From DATAPE01 sp034667525 (lineage in GTDB: Bacteria > Actinomycetota > CADDZG01 > WHSQ01), in the NCBI GenBank assembly GCA_034667525.1, contig JAXDJO010000015.1, positions 62,001 to 126,000 of the forward strand: DNA of 64,000 nucleotides, in the 5' to 3' direction. Within the stretch, counting starts at the first letter, position 1; each line of letters starts with the position of its first letter. Below are positions 9,245-17,866 of this stretch, in pieces. Below the pieces are notes generated by a model, which saw only the letters and a program-made list of their open reading frames with translations, had not been told where the DNA came from and ran no database searches. A program made the translations under genes and the position numbers.

Positions 9245-9504
9245 CCGCCTCCGCTCCGCCGCCGGTCCCCGGGGGCCAGCAAGCGAAACCCTGCCAGGAG
9301 TGCGACCCAGGACGTCCCCATGCCTGCGAGAAAGATCCTTCCCCTATCGGAGTTACGCGTGGGGACCCGAGCCGCATAGAAGAAAGTGCCTCCACAGGTC
9401 AGTGCCGCCGCCATCAGGAGAACGACGGCGGCGGCTCGAAGCCTCACTGTGAAAGGAGTACGGAACTTCGTTATAACGATCAGAGCTCCATTCAAAGTAA
9501 CCAT
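9229..9504 (-). CDS. Small hypothetical membrane protein
   Basis: A possible 91-residue protein with two hydrophobic helices (VRLRAAAVVLLMAAALTCGGTFFYAA and IFLAGMGTSWVALLAGFRLLA) and a basic, glycine-rich tail. ATG 9504 has no recognisable ribosome-binding site, and the tail is encoded inside the hairpin at 9221-9244. The hydrophobic pattern argues for a real gene; the lack of a start signal argues against it. No family recognised. Confidence 0.4.
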   Translation of the reverse strand: MVTLNGALIVITKFRTPFTVRLRAAAVVLLMAAALTCGGTFFYAARVPTRNSDRGRIFLAGMGTSWVALLAGFRLLAPGDRRRSGGGGRPL

Positions 9505-9973
9505 CGTTAGCGTCTAGCGATCAGCGGCGGCCCGGTTCACGACTCGGTGATGATGTAGTCCGTCGCTTCTCGCATCCGTAGATCAAGGTGCAGTCCCGCT
9601 CCTAGACAACCGCCGCGCGCAGATTGACTATTGCGTACGAGGCTCCGCCCCACCGGGCGCCATCCCATTAAGCGATAGAAGGAGTCCCCCAGACAAGCAG
9701 ATCGAGCACAGTCGAGATTCGCTGCGCAAGAGGTGGACCCTCAGGCAGGGTCTGAGCGAGTGGCTTCGATCGGCGATCCGGCATCGACCAACACGCCCAA
9801 GCGCCAATCAAGCTAGACAAGCACACTCTGGCGGGCGTAAGCTTGCTTTCCTAGGGCTTCGGTGAGACCAACCGAGAAACGCAACCCCTCCCACACCAAA
9901 GTCTGAGACTCAGACAATCCCTCTCATGTCGAGGGGCGTACGGCGGATCGCCCTACGGAGAGGAAGATGAACA
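9505..9973. other. Gene-poor 469-base stretch
   Basis: No credible coding region on either strand. The only structure I see is the perfect 7-1-7 palindrome at 9901-9915 and a weaker CCCTC/GAGGG hairpin just after it. It matches no riboswitch consensus I know. It probably holds the control region of the small gene at 9974. Confidence 0.5.
9901..9915. promoter_or_regulatory. Perfect palindrome GTCTGAG-A-CTCAGAC, operator-like
   Basis: A 15-base perfect inverted repeat 58 bases before the GTG of the small gene at 9974. Its size and symmetry fit a dimeric repressor site. The regulator is unknown. Confidence 0.4.
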
Positions 9974-10183
9974 GTGACCAGAGCCAACAGCGAAGGGGAT
10001 CGCCGCAAGGGGGACCGCCGAGAAGGTAAAGCGCGGGCCAACCCACGCTTCGATGTGGAACGGCGGGCTGTGGATCGTCGTCACGCTCACCATCTCAGGG
10101 ATGAACCCTTCCCGGAAGAAGCTGTCCCGCTGGCGGCGTGGCTCGAGGCCATGCTCGAGCACGAGATCGCAGCAGCTCGCTGA
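9974..10183 (+). CDS. Small basic/acidic hypothetical protein
   Basis: A 69-residue soluble protein. GTG 9974 is preceded by AGGAAG at 9961-9966 (7-base spacing). The first half has the repeated motif GDRRKGDRRE and ERRAVDRR; the second half, LRDEPFPEEAVPLAAWLEAMLEHEIAAA, should be a helix. Repeated RR-x-x-DRR arrangements recall PilZ-type ligand-binding arginines, but a full PilZ domain is absent. Function unknown. Confidence 0.5.
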   Translation: MTRANSEGDRRKGDRREGKARANPRFDVERRAVDRRHAHHLRDEPFPEEAVPLAAWLEAMLEHEIAAAR

Positions 10184-10208
10184 GGGATCACCACCACTCC
10201 GCGAACCA

Positions 10209-10592
10209 TTAATGCCCGACGCGTTCCACGATCCGTACGTCGCGCATCAGCAATTGTTGGTGACTCTCCATCCATACGCTGCGCAGCAGGACTTCCTCCC
10301 TCATCCCCCATAGGCGAGTGAGTGAGGAGAAATCCAACCCGTTGGAGTCCGAGGGAAATTCTGCGGAATCCAGCGGATTGACTGTGAGGACTTCCGCCTT
10401 CTCGATCGGCCCCCACAGAGCATCAAGCAGTGCTGCGACCTCCGGTTCCAGGTCCTCGCAGAGATAGCTTGCTATCAGATCACTATCGCCCGTCACGACT
10501 GCTGAAGCGAACCCATCGGCGTATGCATAGACCGCCCCCACATCCAACTGAGAAATCCCTTCTTGCACCGGGACGGTTCTTCTGGATGCCAT
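10209..10592 (-). CDS. Hypothetical protein, paralogue of the 8324-8719 gene
   Basis: About 127 residues from ATG 10592 (MASRRTVPVQEGISQLDVGAV); the frame is open for 68 codons more upstream, but that part is low-complexity and lies opposite a small plus-strand ORF, so the later start is preferred. It aligns with the 8324 protein through DVGAVYAYADGFASAVVTGD, a YL-ED segment, LLDALWGPIEKAEVL, LTRLWG and VLLRSVWMES with LLMRDVRIVERV, with a 7-residue insertion in the middle. No signal peptide or known motif. Two diverged copies about 2 kb apart suggest an old duplication around the pilin gene. Confidence 0.6.
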   Translation of the reverse strand: MASRRTVPVQEGISQLDVGAVYAYADGFASAVVTGDSDLIASYLCEDLEPEVAALLDALWGPIEKAEVLTVNPLDSAEFPSDSNGLDFSSLTRLWGMREEVLLRSVWMESHQQLLMRDVRIVERVGH

Positions 10593-10722
10593 TGGACCCA
10601 CAGATCGGCTCGGATCACAAGCAAGGCAAGTAGGTGGAAGGGGGACAGCTCCAAGGGGTCGGCGGATATCACTACGTACAGGTGCCGATACAGAACCCTT
10701 CTTTGTCAGTCGATAGGTCCCC

Positions 10723-10818
10723 ATGGAACTCGAAGAGTTTGAGAAGATGCTGCGGCGATACGTGGTCGCGACGATGTTGCTCCTGATCGTCCTCATCGTG
10801 TTTGCCGCTAATACATAG
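10723..10818 (+). CDS. 31-residue single-pass membrane peptide (candidate)
   Basis: ATG 10723 to TAG 10818. The sequence is MELEEFEKMLRRY, an amphipathic acidic/basic head, followed by the hydrophobic helix VVATMLLLIVLIVFAA and NT. This charge layout is typical of real small membrane proteins. The ribosome-binding site is weak (ATAGG). It is below the size that automatic callers report. Confidence 0.35.
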   Translation: MELEEFEKMLRRYVVATMLLLIVLIVFAANT

Positions 10819-11049
10819 GATCCGCAGGCAGATACCCTTTGCTGGTTACGGGCAAGCCTCCACCTTATTGGGCTGCCTATCGGCCACCTGTCCCATCGGG
10901 GCTGTCTCCTAGGTTGTCTGCGGATTCGTTAATGTGAGAGTGCTTCACCTTGTCGCGGGAACTATCTTTTGCGTTGGTGGTCTCACTCTCTTGGACCGAA
11001 GGATGGCCGAAATCCACTATCCACTGTGGCGCGCCGGGACTTCTGGGTG

Positions 11050-11121
11050 TGGGCGGTACTGGGATCGAACCAGTGACCTCTCCGGTGTGAACGGAGCGCT
11101 CTCCCGCTGAGCTAACCGCCC
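11050..11121 (-). tRNA. tRNA-Val (anticodon CAC)
   Basis: A 72-base cloverleaf read on the minus strand: acceptor GGGCGGT/ACCGCCC, D arm GCTC...GAGC, anticodon arm CTCCG-TTCACAC-CGGAG with anticodon CAC (reads GUG), variable AGGTC, T arm ACTGG-TTCGATC-CCAGT, discriminator A. The 3' CCA is not encoded. Confidence 0.97.
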
Positions 11122-11267
11122 GGGTCGATGGCTTGAATACCACAACGTTCACGCTCGGTTGGCTTTCATTTCCACGACGCTCCCAGCATCGACCAGGATC
11201 TTCGGACGCGGACGAGCCCCTTAGCAAAGTGCCGTGCGAGGAACGCCGCCTAAGGGGTGTGGTCAGG

Positions 11268-14192
11268 TCAGCTGGCGGCGCGTCGCGCGGAGGTGACTTC
11301 CCGCCGACCGATGGCTGCGGCCACCTCTCGCGCCCGGGGTTTGGCCACCTTCAACATGCCGGCCAGGAACTCTCCGGTGTAGGAACCTGGAGTCGCAGCG
11401 ACCTGCTCGGGGGTTCCGGCTGCGACTACGCTGCCGCCACCCGCGCCCCCTTCGGGACCCAGGTCGATGATGTGATCTGCAGTCTTGATCACGTCGAGAT
11501 TGTGCTCGATCACCACCACAGTGTTGCCGGCATCCACCAAGCGGTGCAGAACGCCGAGTAGCTTCGCCACGTCGTCGAAATGCAGACCGGTGGTTGGCTC
11601 ATCGAGGATGTAGAGAGTCTTGCCGGTCGACCTCTTAGACAGCTCGGTCGAAAGCTTGACCCGTTGGGCTTCTCCGCCAGACAGCGTGGGCGCGGACTGA
11701 CCCAGCTTGATATAGCCGAGCCCCACGTCTCGCAGCGTCTCCATGTGACGAGCGATCGGGGGGATGGCGGTGAAGAATTCGCAGGCTTCGGTCACGCTCA
11801 TGCTCAATACCTCATAGATGTTCTTGCCCTTATAGCGAACCTCCAGCGTCTCCCGGTTGTAGCGGCGTCCCTTACAAACCTCGCAGGGGACGTACACGTC
11901 GGGAAGGAAGTGCATCTCGATCTTGATGGTGCCGTCGCCGGAGCAAGCTTCGCAGCGGCCGCCCCGAACATTGAATGAGAACCTCCCCGGCTGATAACCG
12001 CGGCGTCGCGCATCAGGCGTCTTCGCGAACAGCTTGCGGATGTGATCGAACACCCCAGTGTAGGTGGCCGGATTCGAACGCGGGGTTCGTCCGATGGGCG
12101 ACTGATCGATGTCGATCACCTTGTCGACCTGGTCCAAGCCTTCTATCGTCCGATGCTTTCCCGCGACCAGCCGCGCGTTGCGGTTGAGGCGCTGATGAAC
12201 GGAGCGGTACAGAACCTCGTTGACCAAGGTCGACTTCCCAGAGCCTGAAACACCCGTCACCGTCACGAAGCAGCCGAGGGGTATCTCCACATCGATGTCC
12301 CGGAGGTTGTGCTGGCGAGCTCCGCGCACCACCAGGTGGCCCCGTTTCGGTGAACGCCGTTTCTTTGGCACCTCGATCCCCCGCCGTCCGGACAGGTAGT
12401 CCGCGGTCAGCGAGCCTGGTTGTTGGAGAAGGCGTTGGAGGGCCCCCGCGAAAACGACCTCACCGCCCCGTTCGCCCGCCCCGGGACCGATGTCCACGAC
12501 GTAATCGGCGGACCGGATCGTGTCTTCGTCGTGCTCCACGACGATCAGTGTGTTACCGAGATCGCGCAGCCGCACCAGGGTGTCGATCAGCCGGCGGTTG
12601 TCACGCTGGTGAAGCCCGATGGAAGGCTCGTCCAGCACGTACAACACGCCCACCAAACCGGATCCGATCTGCGTCGCAAGCCTGATCCGCTGGGCTTCGC
12701 CTCCGGCAAGCGTTGCCGAGCCACGGCCCAACGTCAGGTAGTCCAGCCCGACGTCGAGCAAGAAACCCAGGCGGGCGTGGATCTCTTTGAGGACGCGCTC
12801 GGCGATCGTCGTCTCTCGGTCGTTCAGTTCCAGTGTGCGTAGAAACTTGTCGGCATCTCCTATGCAGAGGTCGGTGACCTCGTGGATGTTCTTGTCTCCC
12901 AGCCGGACCCCCAGCGACTCTGGGCGCAGCCGGGCTCCCTTACAGGCCGGACAAGGAACCTCGCGGAAATATTGCTCGTAACGCTCACGGGCGTATTCCG
13001 AATCCGTCTCCGAGCGCCGCCGTTCGAGCCACGGAACCACACCCTCGAAAGGGGTCCAGTACGAACGGATCCGGTTGAAGCGGTTCTTGTACCGTACATG
13101 GATTTCGGATCCTTCCGATCCATACAGGATGATGTCCTGAGCTTTGCGCGACAACTTTTTGAATGGAACATTGGTCTTGAACTTGAAGGTCTGGGCGGCG
13201 GATTCGAGCAACCGATCGAAATACTCGAGCGTCCGACCCGACCACGGCGCGATGGCTCCCTCTGCCAATGTCAGACTCGGATTAGGGATCACGAGGTCGA
13301 TATCGACCTCGAGGTGGGTGCCCAAGCCGTCGCACCGCTCGCAGGCGCCGTAAGGCGAGTTGAAAGAGAAGTTCCGGGGAGCCAGCTCGTCAAAGGAGAT
13401 CCCGCAGAACGTGCACGCGAACTTCTCCGAGAACATGATGTCCTCCGCGTCGTCGTCAACGACATCTATCGCCGCAACCCCATCCGCGAGCTTCAAGGCA
13501 GTCTCCACCGAGTCGGTAAGCCGGCTCTCGATCCCCTCTCTGATCACCAGGCGATCGACCACGACATCGATGTCGTGCTGGAAATAACGATCCAGTCGCA
13601 GCTTCTCGCTCAGGTCCTTGACCTCGCCATCGACACGGGCCCGCGCATAGCCGCGTCGAGCGAGATCTTCGAACAACGAGGTGAACTCGCCCTTCCGCCC
13701 CCGGATCATGGGGGCCAGCACCTGGAACTTCGTCCCGGCCGGCATCGTGAGCACCTGATCCACGATCTGCTCTGGAGTCTGCCTCGCGATCGGCCGGCCA
13801 CAGTTATGGCAATGCGGACGCCCGATGCGCGCGAACAGGAGCCGGAGGTAGTCGTAAACCTCGGTGATCGTCCCGACGGTCGACCGTGGGTTCTTGGGGG
13901 CCGACTTCTGATCGATGGAGATCGCCGGTGACAGGCCCTCGATGAAATCGACATCCGGCTTGTCCATCTGACCCAGGAACTGGCGGGCATAGCTCGAGAG
14001 GGATTCGACATAGCGACGTTGGCCCTCGGCGTAGATCGTGTCGAAAGCCAAGGACGACTTTCCCGAGCCGGATATACCCGTGAACACGATCAGCGAGTCG
14101 CGCGGCAGCTCGAGATTGACGTCTTTGAGGTTGTGCTCTCGGGCGCCCCGGATCACCAGCGTCCCCGACGCCCCTCGAAGTGGAGACACCAT
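11268..14192 (-). CDS. uvrA: UvrABC excision nuclease subunit A
   Basis: Full-length UvrA (974 residues), the DNA-damage-sensing ATPase of nucleotide excision repair; it loads UvrB on damaged DNA. Two ABC ATPase halves are seen: Walker A GISGSGKSSLAFDT near residue 30 and GVSGSGKSTLVNEV in the second half, signature motifs LAGGEAQRIRLA and LSGGEAQRVKLST, and Walker B ending in LDEPSIGLH and LDEPTTGLH. Zinc modules: CHNCG, CTFC...CERC and CEACSGDG...CEVCKG. ATG 14192 lies 7 bases after TACCAT, so the mRNA is probably leaderless. uvrB lies 3.7 kb away on the same strand, separated by two plus-strand genes. Confidence 0.98.
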   Translation of the reverse strand: MVSPLRGASGTLVIRGAREHNLKDVNLELPRDSLIVFTGISGSGKSSLAFDTIYAEGQRRYVESLSSYARQFLGQMDKPDVDFIEGLSPAISIDQKSAPKNPRSTVGTITEVYDYLRLLFARIGRPHCHNCGRPIARQTPEQIVDQVLTMPAGTKFQVLAPMIRGRKGEFTSLFEDLARRGYARARVDGEVKDLSEKLRLDRYFQHDIDVVVDRLVIREGIESRLTDSVETALKLADGVAAIDVVDDDAEDIMFSEKFACTFCGISFDELAPRNFSFNSPYGACERCDGLGTHLEVDIDLVIPNPSLTLAEGAIAPWSGRTLEYFDRLLESAAQTFKFKTNVPFKKLSRKAQDIILYGSEGSEIHVRYKNRFNRIRSYWTPFEGVVPWLERRRSETDSEYARERYEQYFREVPCPACKGARLRPESLGVRLGDKNIHEVTDLCIGDADKFLRTLELNDRETTIAERVLKEIHARLGFLLDVGLDYLTLGRGSATLAGGEAQRIRLATQIGSGLVGVLYVLDEPSIGLHQRDNRRLIDTLVRLRDLGNTLIVVEHDEDTIRSADYVVDIGPGAGERGGEVVFAGALQRLLQQPGSLTADYLSGRRGIEVPKKRRSPKRGHLVVRGARQHNLRDIDVEIPLGCFVTVTGVSGSGKSTLVNEVLYRSVHQRLNRNARLVAGKHRTIEGLDQVDKVIDIDQSPIGRTPRSNPATYTGVFDHIRKLFAKTPDARRRGYQPGRFSFNVRGGRCEACSGDGTIKIEMHFLPDVYVPCEVCKGRRYNRETLEVRYKGKNIYEVLSMSVTEACEFFTAIPPIARHMETLRDVGLGYIKLGQSAPTLSGGEAQRVKLSTELSKRSTGKTLYILDEPTTGLHFDDVAKLLGVLHRLVDAGNTVVVIEHNLDVIKTADHIIDLGPEGGAGGGSVVAAGTPEQVAATPGSYTGEFLAGMLKVAKPRAREVAAAIGRREVTSARRAAS

Positions 14193-14199
14193 CTGAGGG

Positions 14200-14205
14200 A
14201 TGGTA
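14200..14205 (-). promoter_or_regulatory. -10 box TACCAT for leaderless uvrA
   Basis: Seven bases separate this hexamer from ATG 14192, so transcription should begin at or next to the A of the start codon. No Shine-Dalgarno sequence is present. Confidence 0.5.
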
Positions 14206-14286
14206 AACGACGTTCGTGTAACTACCCTCTGACCTGGGGCTCTTCGCGCTCCTCGGGCCGATCCGACCGCCGGACAACGGCGAGGG

Positions 14287-14292
14287 TACGCT
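14287..14292 (+). promoter_or_regulatory. -10 box TACGCT for the leaderless PLP-enzyme gene
   Basis: The spacer to ATG 14300 is CGGGGAG, 7 bases: too short for a leader, and the purines touch the start codon, so a leaderless start is the simplest reading. Confidence 0.4.
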
Positions 14293-14299
14293 CGGGGAG

Positions 14300-15448
14300 A
14301 TGAAGGATCTCGCCAGCTACAGGGCTCAGTTCCCGGTCGTGAACCAGCGCACCTACCTCATCTCGGCCTCGCTGGGGCCCCTTTCGAGCCGCAGCCGGAC
14401 CCTGGCGATGGAGCACCTGGACCTGTGGGAGCGCTTGGGCCCGGAGGAGCTGTGGGGGGACCATGGCCTTCCCCGCCTGCAGCAATGCCGGGAGCAGTTC
14501 GCGATGCTCATCGGCGCAGACGTCGACGAGGTGGCCATCATCCCGTCGGTTTCTTCCGGCCTTTCCTCCATCGCCACCTGCCTGGACTTCCAGCGGCGCC
14601 CTAAGATCGTGCTGTCGGAGATGGATTTCCCCACCGACCATTACGTGTGGCGGGCGCAGGAGCGCATGGGGGCCAAACTCGACGTCGTCGCCTCGCCGGA
14701 CGGGATCCGGATCGAGGAAGACGATCTGATCGCCCGGATCGATGATCAGACCGCGGTCGTCAACACCAACCGCGTCCTGTTCGAGTCTTCGTGGCTCATG
14801 GATCTGCCGCCAATCGTTGAGGCTGCCCACGGGCATGGCGCTCACCTCCTCGTAGACGATTTCCACGGCACGGGGATCGTTCCCATAGACGTCCACGGAC
14901 TGGGCATCGACTTCTTGCTCACGGGCGCGCTGAAGTGGCTATGCGGGGGCCAAGGCATCGCGTTCCTCTATTGCCGCCGCGACCTCATCGAGCAGCTCGA
15001 ACCTCGGGTGGTGGGGTGGTTTGGCACCGAAGAGCCATTCCGGTTCGACCGCAGCGGCCTCGTCCTGCGGAAGGACGCCCGCCGCTTCGAGACGGGCACC
15101 TATGCCCTGCCCCAGGCCTGGACTGCAAGCGGCGGGATGGAGATCATCCTGGAGGTCGGTGTCGACGCGATCCGCCGGCGCAACCAAGGGTTGACCGAGC
15201 GCGTGATCCGGGCGGCGGACGACGCCGGCTTGGACGTGCGTTCCCCTCGAGACAAGAGTCGGCGCGGGGGCCTCGTGCGCGTGCATATCCCGGGTGGAGA
15301 CGAGCGTGTGGCTGCAGTGCTGCAAGCATTGTTCGAGCGCGACGTCGTTCTAGACAAACGCGGCGAAGCACTTCGGATCTCGCCGCACTTCTTCAACAAC
15401 GACGACGATGTCGATCGCTGCTTCGAGGAACTGCGCCAACTGATCTAG
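14300..15448 (+). CDS. PLP-dependent aminotransferase class V / kynureninase-like enzyme
   Basis: A 382-residue fold-type I pyridoxal-phosphate enzyme related to kynureninase, cysteine desulfurase and isopenicillin-N epimerase-like proteins. Visible elements: substrate/phosphate region SLGPLSSRSR, cofactor loop IIPSVSSGLSSIAT, Asp-bearing strand LLVDDFHGTGIVPIDV, and the Schiff-base lysine in LLTGALKWLCGG (about residue 213). The C-terminal small domain has LRISPHFFNNDDDVDRCFEEL, the usual end of this class. It sits between uvrA and an S53 peptidase with no pathway partner, so the reaction cannot be named; kynureninase-like C-C hydrolase and desulfurase are both possible. Confidence 0.85.
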   Translation: MKDLASYRAQFPVVNQRTYLISASLGPLSSRSRTLAMEHLDLWERLGPEELWGDHGLPRLQQCREQFAMLIGADVDEVAIIPSVSSGLSSIATCLDFQRRPKIVLSEMDFPTDHYVWRAQERMGAKLDVVASPDGIRIEEDDLIARIDDQTAVVNTNRVLFESSWLMDLPPIVEAAHGHGAHLLVDDFHGTGIVPIDVHGLGIDFLLTGALKWLCGGQGIAFLYCRRDLIEQLEPRVVGWFGTEEPFRFDRSGLVLRKDARRFETGTYALPQAWTASGGMEIILEVGVDAIRRRNQGLTERVIRAADDAGLDVRSPRDKSRRGGLVRVHIPGGDERVAAVLQALFERDVVLDKRGEALRISPHFFNNDDDVDRCFEELRQLI

Positions 15449-15552
15449 ATGCGCTCGTCTGAATCCCGGCGATAAGCGCGATATGTGAGCGAAGGCATTA
15501 AACGGTTGGACAATTGCGGCCAAGTCATGTCTTAACGTTCACAAAAGTGTGA

Positions 15553-15583
15553 CAGGTGGTTGCAGAAGCCGTCTAGGCTGATG
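15553..15583 (+). promoter_or_regulatory. Candidate promoter GTGACA-19-TAGGCT for the S53 peptidase
   Basis: A -35-like GTGACA and a -10-like TAGGCT with a 19-base spacer stand before the hairpin leader and ATG 15630. The match is moderate only. Confidence 0.3.
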
Positions 15584-15590
15584 TCGGTGC

Positions 15591-15609
15591 TGCCTCCTAC
15601 GGGGAGGCA
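15591..15609 (+). other. Leader hairpin before the S53 peptidase
   Basis: TGCCTCC, loop TACGG, GGAGGCA: a 7-bp stem about 20 bases before the start codon, just ahead of the ribosome site at 15616-15623. It may stabilise the mRNA or close off an antitermination structure. There is no U-run, so it is not a terminator. Confidence 0.4.
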
Positions 15610-15629
15610 TCTTTCGAGGGGAGAATCGC

Positions 15630-17723
15630 ATGTCCCATAGATCCTTGCGATCTATTGCTTGTGTCGCGGCTTTGGCCATCGTCGCCGCTATGACTCTGAC
15701 GGTGGGGGCGTCTGCTTCAACTAGATCAGTGCGCGTGCATGGCAACGTTGCTCACTGGTTGAAAGACGCGAGACTTGTGGGGCCCGCAAAGGGATCTGGA
15801 AAGATGTACATCAGCATCTACCTCGCCCCCCGCCATCAACGGGCGCTCGGCACGCTCCTACACGCGCTATATACAAAGGGGTCAGCCCAATACCACCAGT
15901 TCTTAACTCCTGCACAGTACGGAACCCAGTTCGCCGCATCTCAGAGCTCAGTTGACGCCACGTCACGCTGGCTCGCATCGCACCGGCTGAAAGTGACAAG
16001 CCCAGCGTCCGAGCACCATTTCGTCGACGCCGTAGGCACGGTTGCGACCGTTCAGAAGACTTTCGGCGTGACCGAGAACGTGTACCGCTACAAGCACATG
16101 AACCTTCGCGCGAACGCACATGCGCCTCGGGTCCCCAGTTCGCTTGCCCCTTCTGTCGCGTTCATCGGCGGCCTTGACGATTCCGCCGCCTTGATCAAGC
16201 CGATGTCGAAGGTTCCGTCGGCAAGCCCCGGGCCGGGCTATTCGACGCCCGGGCCCTGCTCGCAATTCTGGGCCGACAAGACCGCGACGGTGACTCCGGC
16301 GCACCAGTACGGCTCGACACTGCCGTGGGTGCCGTGCGGGTACACGCCGCCACAGATCCGGGCGGCATACGGAGTGGACAAGACCGGCCTGAGCGGCGCA
16401 GGGGTCACGGTGGGCATCACCGACGCGTTCGCATCACCCACGATTGTTCAAGACGTCAATCGCTTCTCGGCCAACTACGGGCTTCCGCCTTTGACCACAG
16501 ATAACTTTCAGCAGATAGCCCATCCCGGCACCTTCAACATAGGTGAGAGCGTCCTCGACCCGCAAGGCTGGTACGGGGAAGAGTCGCTCGACGTGGAATG
16601 GGTCCACGCTATGGCGCCGCAGGCGAACATCGTCTATGCCGGGGCCAACAACAGCGAGGTTCCGTTAGATCACGCTCTCGAGCAGCTGATCCAGCAGAAC
16701 AAAGTCGACATCATCACGAATAGCTGGGGCATCTACGGTGAATACCAGGCTCCTGGTCATTTCATGGTCGACGAGGCTTATTTCCAGCAAGCGGCCGCGC
16801 AGGGAATCTCGGTTCTGTTCTCCTCCGGTGACAACGGTGATGTTTCTGCCGAGACCGGCCTGGCCCAGGCCAGCTACCCCGCAAGCAGCCCCTGGGTAAC
16901 TGCCGTCGGCGGCACCAGCCTGGCGGTCAACGACTCCGCCGGAAACAAGAACGAATGGGGTTGGGGCACTTATCGCAGCTTCCTTTGCGAAGGCACCACT
17001 CCTGTGGCGATGGTCCCGGACTGCTCCGGGGTGACTCCGCCGAACTGGTCGCCGTGGCCCCCCACGTACCTCTATGGCTCGGGCGGCGGCGTCAGCCTCC
17101 ACTTCTTGCAACCCGATTACCAGAAGGGTGTCGTTCCTGACGCACTGGCCTCGGGCACTACCACTGCCAGTGGTAGCCCGATTACGTTCTCTTCTCCGCA
17201 TCGCGTCGTGCCGGATGTCTCGATGGTGGGTGACCCCAACACCGGCGCTCTGTACGGCCAGACCTACGACAAAAGCGGCGATCCGTTGATCGACGTCAAC
17301 TGCGTGTCATTGAGTGCGACGCAGGAGTACTGCGAGCGTCGCATCGGCGGAACCAGCTTGTCGTCGCCACTGTTCGCAGGAGTTCTGGCTCTCGCCGACC
17401 AGGCGAACGGCGGGCGGGTTGGGTTCGTCAATCCTGCGATCTACGACGTCAGCGCGACCGGGAGTGGAGCGATCCAGGACGTGCTCCCGCCGGTAACGCC
17501 AACGGCGGTGTTGCGAAACGTTGAGTACTACGACGCCGCAGGCAACCCGCTTCTCGTGACGACTCTGCGCACCATCAACTCGGTTCCTGCGACTGCGGAT
17601 GGTCCAGTCATCGAGGGTGCGGATAGTTCGCTGCGCACGACGCCGGGCTACGACAACGTGACAGGAGTGGGAACTCCTTACGCGCCGAACCTGGTGAACT
17701 TCCTCTCTTCGTGGGGTGGCTGA
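15630..17723 (+). CDS. S53 family peptidase (sedolisin / pro-kumamolisin)
   Basis: A secreted serine-carboxyl endopeptidase (697 residues), usually active at acid pH. ATG 15630 follows GAGGGGAG (15616-15623) and starts the signal peptide MSHRSLRSIACVAALAIVAA...SA. A pro-kumamolisin activation domain follows (about 30-200; YISIYLAPRHQRALGTLL, YHQFLTPAQYGTQFA). The catalytic triad is present: Glu317 and Asp321 in EESLDVEW, and Ser576 in GGTSLSSPLFAG; the oxyanion Asp is in FSSGDNGD. The Ca-site region near the end (GYDNVTGVGTPYAPNL) is intact. A stable hairpin follows at 17753-17776. Confidence 0.95.
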   Translation: MSHRSLRSIACVAALAIVAAMTLTVGASASTRSVRVHGNVAHWLKDARLVGPAKGSGKMYISIYLAPRHQRALGTLLHALYTKGSAQYHQFLTPAQYGTQFAASQSSVDATSRWLASHRLKVTSPASEHHFVDAVGTVATVQKTFGVTENVYRYKHMNLRANAHAPRVPSSLAPSVAFIGGLDDSAALIKPMSKVPSASPGPGYSTPGPCSQFWADKTATVTPAHQYGSTLPWVPCGYTPPQIRAAYGVDKTGLSGAGVTVGITDAFASPTIVQDVNRFSANYGLPPLTTDNFQQIAHPGTFNIGESVLDPQGWYGEESLDVEWVHAMAPQANIVYAGANNSEVPLDHALEQLIQQNKVDIITNSWGIYGEYQAPGHFMVDEAYFQQAAAQGISVLFSSGDNGDVSAETGLAQASYPASSPWVTAVGGTSLAVNDSAGNKNEWGWGTYRSFLCEGTTPVAMVPDCSGVTPPNWSPWPPTYLYGSGGGVSLHFLQPDYQKGVVPDALASGTTTASGSPITFSSPHRVVPDVSMVGDPNTGALYGQTYDKSGDPLIDVNCVSLSATQEYCERRIGGTSLSSPLFAGVLALADQANGGRVGFVNPAIYDVSATGSGAIQDVLPPVTPTAVLRNVEYYDAAGNPLLVTTLRTINSVPATADGPVIEGADSSLRTTPGYDNVTGVGTPYAPNLVNFLSSWGG

Positions 17724-17752
17724 AGGCTGCGATCATGAATGGATGCACAAAA

Positions 17753-17776
17753 GGGGGCGGCCTTCGGGCCGCTCCC
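17753..17776 (+). terminator. Strong UUCG hairpin after the S53 peptidase
   Basis: A 10-bp stem GGGGGCGGCC / GGCCGCTCCC (one G-T pair) closed by a TTCG tetraloop, 30 bases after the stop codon. It has no long U-run; in GC-rich actinobacteria such hairpins are still common 3' ends. Confidence 0.65.
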
Positions 17777-17810
17777 TCACTATTCCGGGTGATCACGGAC
17801 CGCTTGTCTG

Positions 17811-17866
17811 TGGAGTTTTGGGGTCGAGGAGCCATGCTATGCGTGGGCGGAGCTCGCAAAGAATCA
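17811..17866 (-). repeat. Stop-codon repeat, copy A (3' end of uvrB)
   Basis: Read on the minus strand it starts with the uvrB stop codon as TGATTCTTTGCGAGCTCC, then an imperfect hairpin CCACGC-ATA-GCATGG, then CTCCTCGACCCCAAAAC. Copies B (22981-23034) and C (58487-58578) share the first 21 bases exactly and the same layout afterwards. Confidence 0.85.

Noticed and set aside
9505..9973. Riboswitch in the gene-poor gap
   Set aside because: No match to c-di-GMP, ydaO, cobalamin or other consensus I know; only one palindrome and one weak hairpin.
12882..13931. 350-codon open frame opposite uvrA
   Set aside because: Shadow of uvrA: no recognisable motif and no ribosome site.
14193..14299. SOS (LexA) box before uvrA, and similar near uvrB
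   Set aside because: The nearest match to GAAC-N4-GTTC (CGAACGTCGTTTA) has wrong spacing or two mismatches.
15591..15609. CTCCTACGGG resembles a conserved 16S rRNA segment
   Set aside because: Only about ten bases match and they are the arms and loop of a local hairpin before the S53 peptidase gene; no other rRNA sequence is near.
17811..17866. Stop-codon repeat as an ordinary intrinsic terminator
   Set aside because: None of the three copies has a U-run after the hairpin, and sequence identity upstream of the hairpin is too high for that explanation alone.
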